From NCBI GenBank assembly GCA_902629495.1, contig CACORA010000008.1, positions 1-64,000 of the forward strand: 64,000 nt of DNA. The letters run 5' to 3'. Source of the DNA: Planctomycetaceae bacterium (GTDB taxonomy: Bacteria; Planctomycetota; Planctomycetia; Pirellulales; UBA1268). Every line of letters begins with the position of its first letter. Within the stretch, counting starts at the first letter, position 1. Position numbers and translations under genes: made by a program. The notes under the pieces were generated by a model. It did no database searches. It saw only the letters and a program-made list of their open reading frames with translations, and had not been told where the DNA came from. Positions 27,798-36,700 of this stretch are shown piece after piece.

Positions 27798-28418
27798 ATG
27801 TCCATTCACATTCTCGATCATGCCCTTGCGAAGCATCATATTACCACGCTTCGTGACAAGAAGACGGAGGCAGATCAGTTTCGGAGGCTTCTTCGCCGCC
27901 TCACGACCTTGCTTGTAGCCGAAGCCACCAAAAACCTTGCGAGTGATTCTTATGAGGTAGAAACACCACTGGCTCTATTTCAAGGTAAACAAATCTCTCA
28001 CTCCATTGGGCTCGTTCCCATTCTGCGTGCTGGTCTGAGTATGGTTGATACGGCCCTTGATCTCTTGCCCTTTGCTGAAGTCTGGCATCTTGGCATGTAT
28101 CGAGATGAAGCAACGGCACAACCAGTCGAGTACTACAGCAAAATACCGAAGACTAACCCGATTGATGTGGCAATCATTCTTGATCCCATGCTTGCGACGG
28201 GTGGCTCTGCATCGGCAGTAATCGACAAACTCAATGCCTGGGGTGTTCAACACCTATATCTCCTTTCAATTATTGCATCACAGCCAGGAGTTGATGCACT
28301 TTGTAAAAACTATCCTGACGTACACTATTTCATCTGTGATGTTGATTCATCTCTCAATGACAAAAAATTTATTGTCCCAGGGTTAGGAGATGCTGGTGAT
28401 CGTGCCTTTCAAACATGA
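27798..28418 (+). CDS. upp: Uracil phosphoribosyltransferase
   Basis: 206 residues, full length. It carries the uracil/PRPP landmarks VPILRAGLSMVD, YRDEATAQPVEYYSK, the PRPP loop ILDPMLATGGSA and the C-terminal PGLGDAGDRAFQT. It makes UMP from uracil and PRPP, completing the route from salvaged nucleoside to nucleotide begun by the two preceding genes. It begins 45 bases after cdd and is followed 36 bases later by the transporter gene. Confidence 0.95.
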   Translation: MSIHILDHALAKHHITTLRDKKTEADQFRRLLRRLTTLLVAEATKNLASDSYEVETPLALFQGKQISHSIGLVPILRAGLSMVDTALDLLPFAEVWHLGMYRDEATAQPVEYYSKIPKTNPIDVAIILDPMLATGGSASAVIDKLNAWGVQHLYLLSIIASQPGVDALCKNYPDVHYFICDVDSSLNDKKFIVPGLGDAGDRAFQT

Positions 28419-28454
28419 GAGAGACAAAAGTTTCTTGCGGAGTATGCAATAGCC

Positions 28455-29729
28455 ATGGAACGACTTATCAGTGCATGTGGATTATTTGTCTTAGTTGGTC
28501 TCGCATGGCTCATGAGTTCATCAAAATCACGTGTCTCATGGCGACTTGTTTTTTCTGGAATAGGTCTGCAAGTACTCCTTGCTACTCTGATCTTATGGAC
28601 GACACCAGGACGATTTATTTTTGAGTCACTGGGATTATTTTTTAATTCGATTCTCAGTTTTGTTGAGGAAGGCACTGGCTTTGTGCTTGGCATACAGCCA
28701 TTTCCTGGCGATCCACCAATGCCACCAAGAGCGGCACTCCTTCGTACCTTCGCATTCGGCGTCCTTCCGACTGTAATTTTTTTCTCTTCCCTCATGTCCA
28801 TTCTTTATTATGTAGGACTCATGCAACGGGTGGTCATTGCAATGGCATGGGTTATGCAAAGAGTGCTTGGCACGTCTGGCGCCGAAAGTCTCGCCGCGGC
28901 TGCAAATGTATTTGTTGGTCACACAGAAGCTCCCCTTGTAGTACGGCCATTCATTCCTCGCATGACACAATCTGAGTTGAATGCACTCATGGTTGGGGGC
29001 TTCGCAACAATTACAGGAGGACTACTCGCTGTTTTTGTAGGCATGGGTATCGATGCGGCCCATCTTCTCACAGCTTCTGTTATTTCAGCACCTGCCGCTC
29101 TTGTTGTTGCAAAGGTCATGCAGCCGGAGATGGAAACACCTGAAACACTCGGCCGTGTTGAAATACAACTTGAAGAGAACTCTGTAAATGTCATTGATGC
29201 AGCAGCCAATGGAGCAAGTGAGGGAATGAAACTCGCTCTCAACATTGCTGCCATGCTTATTGCGTTTTTAGCACTGCTTGCAATGTTCGATGCATTCATT
29301 GGCTGGACAGGGGCTCAGCTTGGATATGTTGACCAATCCGGAAGGCCCATATGGACACTCGCTCAGGCTCTGGGTTATTTATTCTCACCTGTAGCATTCA
29401 GTATGGGGATAGAGTTGTCTGATTGCCTGAAGGCCGGAGAATTACTAGGACTGAAAATGGTTACCAATGAAGTGGTTGCTTTTGAACAACTCTCTACATG
29501 GCTCAAAGACCCCGATATTACGCTCAGTGCACGGACTGAATACATCCTTACGTACGCACTGAGTGGTTTTTCAAATTTTGGTGCTATCGGCATTCAACTC
29601 GGTGGTATTGGGAGCCTTGCACCAAACCGCAGGCGTGATCTTGCTCGCTTTGGTCTTCGTGCAATGTTGGGAGGCGCCATCGCTTGTTGTATGACCGGAT
29701 GTATAGCCGGAGTACTGTTACCCAAATAA
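28455..29729 (+). CDS. nupC: Concentrative nucleoside transporter, NupC/CNT family
   Basis: 424 residues with about ten hydrophobic segments. CNT landmarks are VEEGTGFVLG, FGVLPTVIFFSSLMSILYYVG, GTSGAESLAAAANVFVGHTEAPL (nucleoside/Na+ site), VGGFATITGGLLA, and the C-terminal YALSGFSNFGAIGIQLGGIG. It imports nucleosides across the inner membrane using a Na+ or H+ gradient. As the last gene of the deoA-cdd-upp run, it supplies the substrates for that pathway. Confidence 0.93.
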   Translation: MERLISACGLFVLVGLAWLMSSSKSRVSWRLVFSGIGLQVLLATLILWTTPGRFIFESLGLFFNSILSFVEEGTGFVLGIQPFPGDPPMPPRAALLRTFAFGVLPTVIFFSSLMSILYYVGLMQRVVIAMAWVMQRVLGTSGAESLAAAANVFVGHTEAPLVVRPFIPRMTQSELNALMVGGFATITGGLLAVFVGMGIDAAHLLTASVISAPAALVVAKVMQPEMETPETLGRVEIQLEENSVNVIDAAANGASEGMKLALNIAAMLIAFLALLAMFDAFIGWTGAQLGYVDQSGRPIWTLAQALGYLFSPVAFSMGIELSDCLKAGELLGLKMVTNEVVAFEQLSTWLKDPDITLSARTEYILTYALSGFSNFGAIGIQLGGIGSLAPNRRRDLARFGLRAMLGGAIACCMTGCIAGVLLPK

Positions 29730-29763
29730 CTGGATGATCAATTCTTTTCTTTCCCAAGCAACA

Positions 29764-30357
29764 CTACTTAAGATTTTGTCGCACTGGAGAAATCTTTTCT
29801 AATCCAAACTCCTTACGGCTCAGTGCTTCATAATGATGCCCTACATCGACCTGATGCCCTTCGATAATTCGATTCCCTGATTCATCCAGTCGTGCATTCA
29901 TTGTTGCTTTTTTTCCACTCCGACAGATTGTTTTGATCTCGATAATATTATCTGCCCAAGCCAGAAGATACTTACTCCCCTCAAACGGTTCACCTTGAAA
30001 ATCTGTGCGTATGCCGTAGCAAAGAACTGGAACGGATAATTGATCACATACAAGAGTCAGTTGCAGTACTTGCTGAGGAGTGAGAAATTGGGCTTCATCA
30101 ATCAACACGCAATGAACTTTTTCCTTTTCGTCTTCCTGTTTCACAGACTGGAAAAAATCATAATCTTGTCTAAAGGCAGTGGCCTCCGCCGTAATGCCAA
30201 TGCGTGAGTGAATAACTGCACGGCCACTCCTGTCGTCAATGATCGAAGTGTAGAGAAGCGTTCGCATCCCGCGCTCCTCGTAGTTATGTGCAGACTGCAG
30301 GAGTGTTGTACTTTTACCTGCATTCATTGCTGAATAATAAAAATAAAGTTGCGCCAT
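29764..30357 (-). CDS. tdk: Thymidine kinase (type II)
   Basis: The start is placed at 30357, because the product then begins [17 protein letters not shown], the family N-terminus, with the P-loop NAGKST near residues 12-17; the 40 extra residues of the longer ORF have no counterpart. The 197-residue protein has the catalytic segment [23 protein letters not shown], and a degenerate zinc site: [13 protein letters not shown] keeps one Cys, where E. coli has CxxC (C-F-C-G). It phosphorylates thymidine with ATP. It is convergent with the nucleoside transporter gene and completes the local salvage set. It resembles the gammaproteobacterial form more than the usual Gram-positive form. Confidence 0.93.
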   Translation of the reverse strand: MAQLYFYYSAMNAGKSTTLLQSAHNYEERGMRTLLYTSIIDDRSGRAVIHSRIGITAEATAFRQDYDFFQSVKQEDEKEKVHCVLIDEAQFLTPQQVLQLTLVCDQLSVPVLCYGIRTDFQGEPFEGSKYLLAWADNIIEIKTICRSGKKATMNARLDESGNRIIEGHQVDVGHHYEALSRKEFGLEKISPVRQNLK

Positions 30358-30507
30358 CTTTTTTCCAGGAGAACACGGCAGTGACATCTCACATTGAATC
30401 ATTAATCTACCATTTCCTGAAACCACCAGAGTAGGATTTTCAGCCGTAGAATTACTCATCCGGTACTTGAGGCACACAATTGATCAAATTCGTCCTATTG
30501 GCAACGC

Positions 30508-30529
30508 ATGCCATTTCAAGAGATGGCAT
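30508..30529. repeat. Inverted repeat between subtilase and tdk genes
   Basis: ATGCCAT (30508-30514) and ATGGCAT (30523-30529) can form a 7-base stem with an 8-base loop. It could be a weak terminator for the upstream minus-strand subtilase gene; there is no strong T run. Confidence 0.3.
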
Positions 30530-30655
30530 CGTGTTCGATGTGACCGACAGAACCCATCCTCAACAGATATGTTGCACATCAGACTAGGTATGAAAATCGA
30601 TTTGTGACCGGCTTTCTTTGGATTCGCCTTTTTTGAATGAAAATAAAAGCCGATA

Positions 30656-32236
30656 TTATTTAGCAGTAGGCAATTCTTTTTGCCTGTCTTTTCTTTGCCG
30701 AAGTGATGCCGCAACGGCTTGGTAAGCATCGACGAGGCCAAAACCTGTCTGGTAATCGTACCCCTCGGCTGCAATATCACAGGCTGTTGAGCCAAGAATC
30801 TCTCTCGTCTCCCACGGTTTTAGTTCCGGATTTGCCGATAACATCAACGCAATGGTTCCACAAATCATTGGTCCCGCAAATGAGTTTCCACTTGCTCCCT
30901 GCTCAATAACCGTTCCGTCTTTTTGGATTGATGGCAAACGAAAATTGAATGCGGAAACAACTGGCTTCTTAACAGATCCCTCTCGATAGTGATACGTATT
31001 CCACTCTACTGGACCCTGGCTTGAAAATGGGGTTCGAGATAAATCACGCTGGACACCAGTTGCTGCAAAGACTGCCATTGGAATGTCTTCTGGTGTTCTC
31101 ATCTGACGAGGCACGGGTGCAAATTGGGGTGACTCTTTTTTCGCAAAGTTCCCTGCACCGGAAACAAGATGGACTCCACAAAAAGACGCATGTTCACAGG
31201 CTTTCCGCCAGTGCGATCGATACTCACCAAGATGCGGAATAGAGAAACTCATGCTGTACGTGTCAGCGTCATGGTTGATGGCCCACTCAAACGCTTGTTC
31301 AAATGACCTAGGCGACGCAAGAACACCCGCCCAACGTGCATTTGGTGCAATGCCAAACTGTTTCTCTGGCGCACCGGCTGTTCGACCACAAATAATGACG
31401 GCACACTGGTGTCCATGTAAGAGTTTCCCACCCACACTACTTCTGTTGTTTTCATAATCATTTCGGAGCAAGTTTCCTGTACCCCTATCGAAATCAAATC
31501 CATGAAGATCATCGATAAGGCCATTTCCGTCATCATCAACACCGTTTCTCTTTTCAAGTGAATTTCTGTAACGAGTCGGAAGAATTGTTGGCGAGATGAT
31601 AAAGTTTCCATCGTGAATAACATTGAGCACTCCCGTGCCAGTGACACCAAGCTTTTTCCATGCCTGATCTACATTTAGGGCTTTGATATACCAGGCGACA
31701 GGAATATCCCCATCTTGAAATGGGTGTGACTTGGACAGCTCATCACGTGCACTCACTCGGAAGTTTTTCCGACGCTCTCTATGTTCCTCACCCGCATAAA
31801 AAATGGCTCGTACACCTGGAACACTCGTCAGTTGCTCAACATCGCTCGCGTTTATCGAGCATGAAAAACCATTTACAATCCAATGAAAAATAATATTTTG
31901 GACAATCTTTTTCTTTTCAAGAGTCTGTATGGCATGGCGCGATTGTTGCTGAGACTCATGACTTATGCGATGCAACAAGGCGCGTACTTTCTGACGCATC
32001 TCACGTCGTCCCATTGAATAAAATTCTTTAATTCGTCGATTGTATGCTTCACCGTCACCTAAAAACTGCTCATCAAACCATGCGGTGATTTTTATGGAGC
32101 CCTGCCGGGCCTGCTCCAGTCGAGGGTCTATCCAGCAAGTGGTACCATCAATCCTCTCAGGTGTAACTTCTTCTGCTAAGCCATAACAACCTATGAAGAC
32201 CGTGAGGATTGCGAAAGCATGCGAGATGTGTTTCAT
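30656..32236 (-). CDS. Secreted subtilisin-family (S8) peptidase with unusual Asp site
   Basis: 526 residues with a signal peptide (about 1-20). An N-terminal ~140-residue propeptide-like region precedes the S8 domain. VDDDGNGLIDDLHGFDF is the calcium-loop segment common in planctomycete subtilases. The His block reads LLHGHQCAVIICG and keeps the first His; the oxyanion Asn lies in SGAGNFAKK; and the Ser block GNSFAGPMICG keeps Ser. The Asp block reads VLNVIHDGNF instead of VIDTG, so His occupies the usual Asp place and Asp is one position later. It may be an active variant or a degenerate one. It is monocistronic, downstream of galactokinase on the same strand. Confidence 0.85.
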   Translation of the reverse strand: MKHISHAFAILTVFIGCYGLAEEVTPERIDGTTCWIDPRLEQARQGSIKITAWFDEQFLGDGEAYNRRIKEFYSMGRREMRQKVRALLHRISHESQQQSRHAIQTLEKKKIVQNIIFHWIVNGFSCSINASDVEQLTSVPGVRAIFYAGEEHRERRKNFRVSARDELSKSHPFQDGDIPVAWYIKALNVDQAWKKLGVTGTGVLNVIHDGNFIISPTILPTRYRNSLEKRNGVDDDGNGLIDDLHGFDFDRGTGNLLRNDYENNRSSVGGKLLHGHQCAVIICGRTAGAPEKQFGIAPNARWAGVLASPRSFEQAFEWAINHDADTYSMSFSIPHLGEYRSHWRKACEHASFCGVHLVSGAGNFAKKESPQFAPVPRQMRTPEDIPMAVFAATGVQRDLSRTPFSSQGPVEWNTYHYREGSVKKPVVSAFNFRLPSIQKDGTVIEQGASGNSFAGPMICGTIALMLSANPELKPWETREILGSTACDIAAEGYDYQTGFGLVDAYQAVAASLRQRKDRQKELPTAK

Positions 32237-32307
32237 GTCATTCTCTGACCTAGGAATAACCTATATGCACAGCAAATATATCTCTCAGTGGAGGACAGTC
32301 GCACCAT

Positions 32308-33516
32308 CTACTTGCTGACTTCATTTGCATCCCATACTACATGTGCGCCCTGAGATGGTCGACTTGTAAACCAATATGGCTTTATACCTGTCTCCTGTTG
32401 ATACTGGATTGCCGTAGCCTCAGCTACAGACCTGAGATGATCCGTTGCCACAAGCGAGACCGTACAGCCCCCAAAGCCAGCGCCTGTCATCCGAGAGCCA
32501 TACACACCAGCTCGGCCACCTTTTTCTCTGGCAATACTCACAAGTAAATCTAACTCTGCACAACTGACTTCGAAATTGTTGCTGAGGGAATCATGGCTGG
32601 CAAACATCAGATTACCAGCACATGCCCAATCACGAGAACGAACTGCTTCAGCCATCTTTTTCGTTCGGATGATTTCAGAAACGACATGACAAGCTCGTCT
32701 TGACTCAACGGCAGTTAACCGTTTAGATGCACTATCGATATCTTGCTGGGACACATTCCTCCAGGTCTGTCGGCCAATTTTTTGCAAGGCATCATGGCAC
32801 TGCACACGTCGTGATGCATATTCCCCTTGGTTGAGCTCATGCCTGACATTACTGTGAATAATCAGTATGGAAACATCACGAGTATCAAATGGAACATGAG
32901 TGACTTTTTGTGTTTGGCAATCGATAAGCATTAGCTCATCCTCGACACCGAAAACACTACTAAACTGATCCATAAAACCACATGGGACGCCTGCAAATTT
33001 ATGCTCTGCTCTCTGACATAAAAGAGCCTTTTCAGTCAAATCACATTGGTATTTTGTCAGCCATTCAAGTAACGTTGCAGTTGCTACTTCGAGAGCAGCA
33101 CTGCTCGAGAGCCCTCCACCCATAGGAACTGTCGACTGAACAACTGCGTTGAGCGATGGTATTATAAAACCACGATCAATCCATTCTTGAATGACTCCAT
33201 TGACATAGTCTGTCCATTCGCCAGTTTTTGGAAGAAGACCCTCGGTCAATGAAAATCGTTTTGTTGATGCCACTTCACTACTATGAATAGTAATGGTCTG
33301 TGGCTTGAGCTCATCGGCACCAAGACCTGCTGCAATGAGTACATATCTTTCTAATGCGAGAGGTAAAACAAGTCCATCATTGTAATCAATGTGCTCACCA
33401 ATCAGATTGACTCGACCTGGTGCCGCAACGATAACGGATGGCATGCAACCGAATTGCTGAGAGAAACTCTTCTCAATAAGGGAACGTTGTGCACGAAGTG
33501 ATGTATCTACATTCAT
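32308..33516 (-). CDS. galK: Galactokinase
   Basis: 402 residues of the GHMP kinase family. The galactokinase signature GRVNLIGEHIDYNDGLVLP is near the N-terminus, the ATP loop VPMGGGLSSSAALEVA at mid-protein, and the third GHMP motif ends with GAGFGGCTVSLV. It phosphorylates galactose to galactose-1-phosphate in the cytoplasm. No other Leloir gene is in the window. It is divergent from the sulfatase-glycosidase fusion gene, sharing a 200-base promoter region, which suggests that galactose is released by the neighbouring exported enzymes. Confidence 0.95.
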   Translation of the reverse strand: MNVDTSLRAQRSLIEKSFSQQFGCMPSVIVAAPGRVNLIGEHIDYNDGLVLPLALERYVLIAAGLGADELKPQTITIHSSEVASTKRFSLTEGLLPKTGEWTDYVNGVIQEWIDRGFIIPSLNAVVQSTVPMGGGLSSSAALEVATATLLEWLTKYQCDLTEKALLCQRAEHKFAGVPCGFMDQFSSVFGVEDELMLIDCQTQKVTHVPFDTRDVSILIIHSNVRHELNQGEYASRRVQCHDALQKIGRQTWRNVSQQDIDSASKRLTAVESRRACHVVSEIIRTKKMAEAVRSRDWACAGNLMFASHDSLSNNFEVSCAELDLLVSIAREKGGRAGVYGSRMTGAGFGGCTVSLVATDHLRSVAEATAIQYQQETGIKPYWFTSRPSQGAHVVWDANEVSK

Positions 33517-33611
33517 GAATAGTCATTCTGAGAGAGACCCTTAAGCAGACATGTATCGCATGCCTGTACGCATGAGTAAGCACACGCGATTCGCATTGTT
33601 TTGGTGTACAG

Positions 33612-33620
33612 TGATATAAT
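33612..33620 (+). promoter_or_regulatory. Extended -10 promoter for the sulfatase-glycosidase gene
   Basis: TGATATAAT matches the extended -10 consensus TGnTATAAT exactly; no good -35 box stands at normal spacing. It lies about 95 bases before the start codon, within the galK/fusion divergent region. Confidence 0.45.
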
Positions 33621-33716
33621 CTATACTTAATCCTTTGGGGAATTAAACCTGATGAAGGCCAGCCCTGCCGTTCTCTCACTCCTCTGAAAACTCTAGAAGT
33701 ATTTCTTTCTCCTGAC

Positions 33717-36700
33717 ATGCAAACAATACCACTCAATACGTATCGTCATGCACTCACTCTGTCATCAGACACCGTGCACACCACATCAATAAGACAATAC
33801 TCTCTACCTGTTCTTGTTTTTCTTTTTTCCTTTTGTCCATCCCTTTTTGCTGCAGATACGCATCATTCCAAACAGCCAAATATCATCCTCATTCTTGCAG
33901 ACGACCTTGGGTATTCTGATCTTGGTTGTTATGGCAGCGAGATCGAAACTCCCCGTCTGAACGATCTCGCAGAGAACGGTATTCGTTTTACACAGATGTA
34001 CAATGCCGCACGTTGCTGCCCTTCTCGCGCCAGCCTGCTCACCGGACTCTACCAACACCAGGTAGGCGTCGGTTTCATGGTCTATGGCAATTGGGGCACG
34101 GGCTATGAGGGTTCACTCAATGAAAACGGAGTCACGCTGGGCGAAGCGCTACGAGAAGCTGGCTACACCACTTTTACGAGTGGCAAGTGGCATGCAGCAG
34201 CGCACCGCGATCCTCCAGACCACTCACTTCCTGAACACCGCGGATTCGATCGATCAACAGTCGTGCGCACCCATATCGATAGCTATTGGAAAGTGCTCAA
34301 AGGCTGTGACATTTACCAGGACGGCAAACTTCTGATTCCCGGAAATAACGACAATACCGAACTAAAGAACCCGTACCAACGAGATAAGGACTTTTATACG
34401 ACTGACTACTTCACTGATGTCGCACTGGAATACATTGACGGCGCCGTCAATGACGGCAGCAAACCATTTTTTCTGTACCTCACGTACAACGCACCACACT
34501 TCCCGCTTGAGGCTCCGGATGAAACGATCGCTAAATATGAGTCAAAGCTCAAAGATCCAGATTGGCTTGCTGAATTTGGCGACGGATGGGACCAAATGCG
34601 ACAAAAAAAACTTGTACGCCAGAAAGCGATGGGTATCGTTCCGAAGGGACAGCAGCTGCCGGTGGTTCACTATTTCAACAACGTTCGTGTCATGCCCGGC
34701 ATGCAGACCGGCACGAATCATAACCCGCTACCGAAATGGAAGGATCTACCCGAAGACGTCAAGTCGGAGGCCTGTTTTCGCCGTGCAATCTACAACGCTC
34801 AGATCGACAAGATGGACGAAAACATCGGACGTGTTATTGACAAGTTGAAAGCTGAAGGCGTCTATGAAAACACACTGATATTGTTTGTTTCAGACAATGG
34901 CTGCTCGGGTGAGATGGGGGTTTTTGGAACCCACTTTGAGGGCGGAAAATACGACTACGCCGAGGGTGAATTCCGCAACGGCGAGTTCACCCGAAGAGGA
35001 TCCAGAGAGGAAGGTGGATGGTCATACAAGGACAGGCTTGAGGGTGCCGGTTATAAAAAATCAAATTACACGCAATGGAAGAAGTTCAGTGGCTGGGCCA
35101 CGTCCCAAGGTCAGGGTTGGGCATCCTATTCAAACTCACCGTTTCGTAAGTTCAAAAAGTTTACGCATGAGGGCGGCATTGCTTCTCCTCTGATTGTCCA
35201 CTGGCCGAATGGTTTTCGTGCAAAAGGTGAGGTATCCAGCCAGCCCTATTTTCATTTCATCGACGTCATGCCGACGTTGCTCGATGCTGCCGGTGCGACG
35301 TACCCAAAAAACTATAGCGGCAAGTCTCGACTCCCTCTCGAGGGAGTCAGCATGCTTCCTTATCTCCGAGAGCCCGATCGAGAAATGCACGATCGCCCGA
35401 TCTTCTGGCAACATGAGACGCACGCTGCGGTTCGTCGCGGAAGATGGAAGCTAGTCACTGATAATGATCGTACCGAGCCAATCGTTTGGGAGCTTTACGA
35501 CCTTGCCGACGATCGCAGTGAAACAAACAATGTCTCCACTCAACACCCGAACATCGTCAATGAGTTATCCACCAAATGGAATCACTTTGCCAACCGAGCC
35601 AACGTCAAACCCTTTCCCGAAACACGAAATGGCCCTCGGGTCACTTCATCGGTTCAGGGTGCTAACGTCGCCGCTTTGATCGACGGAATCGAGCCTACAT
35701 CCTCTTCCGACTATCGCATTCCGCGTCTTAGCTTTCATCCAAAACGGGGAAGTCGAGAGTGGGTTCAATTCGAATATCCAGAACCCAGATCATTTGAGAA
35801 TGCCGAAGTCTACTGGTTTGATGAGGCTCAGGCCGCGGCTTCTTTCCGTAACGAACGTCAGGAAATCCTCCCCAGGTCCTGGAAAGTGCTGCACTGGACT
35901 AACGGGAAATGGAAGGGCGTCGGCCACACGGAGAAAAATCCAGGCATTCAGCGAGATCAATTTAATAAGGTGACGTTCACCCAACCAATCACGACGTCGA
36001 AAATTCGCATTGAAATTGAACTCCACAAAGAGCTCTCTGGCGCAATGCTTGCCTGTCGCTTTGATACTGACGATTCCTCCAAGCTATCCCAACCTATCAG
36101 TAACCCTGACAAAGAACTGATGCGGATAAAAAAGGAAGCACAACGAACCCTCAAAGCAGATGTGGACGAGTTCAACGGATATTCCCACCTCAACGGCAAC
36201 CGCCCCGAGTTCGATGGCTGGTTAGAAAAATATAACAACGAGGAATTTCTGCAAAAAAACATCCCTAAGTTCTTATGCTCCCACGAAGATTACACCGAGG
36301 TCTTTAACTATCGCTGGTGGATGATCAGCAAGCATCTCAAGGAATGGGAGGAGGATGGTAATCGCTTTTTTGTGTTCACTGAGTTTCCTGGCTTTCCTGG
36401 CTGGGCTTCCAACAGTGGAGCTATCCCAGCTCCAGCTGGCCACCAGTTTTATGATCTTCGGTGGATGCGGGATCCGAAATATCTGAAGTCGTATGCGGAG
36501 TATTGGCTTGCAGGACCTCCATCCCACAAGATGCAGCATCAGAACAATACCTGGCTTTCCACGCTACCACGACCCCAGAGCCATCACTACACCAGCTGGA
36601 TGATCGACGCTTCCGAAGCCATGCTCAAAATTCATCCTGATGCACAGTGGCGAGATCGACTGCTGCCTGCAATGGAGCGTCACCAGAAGATCTGGGATCT

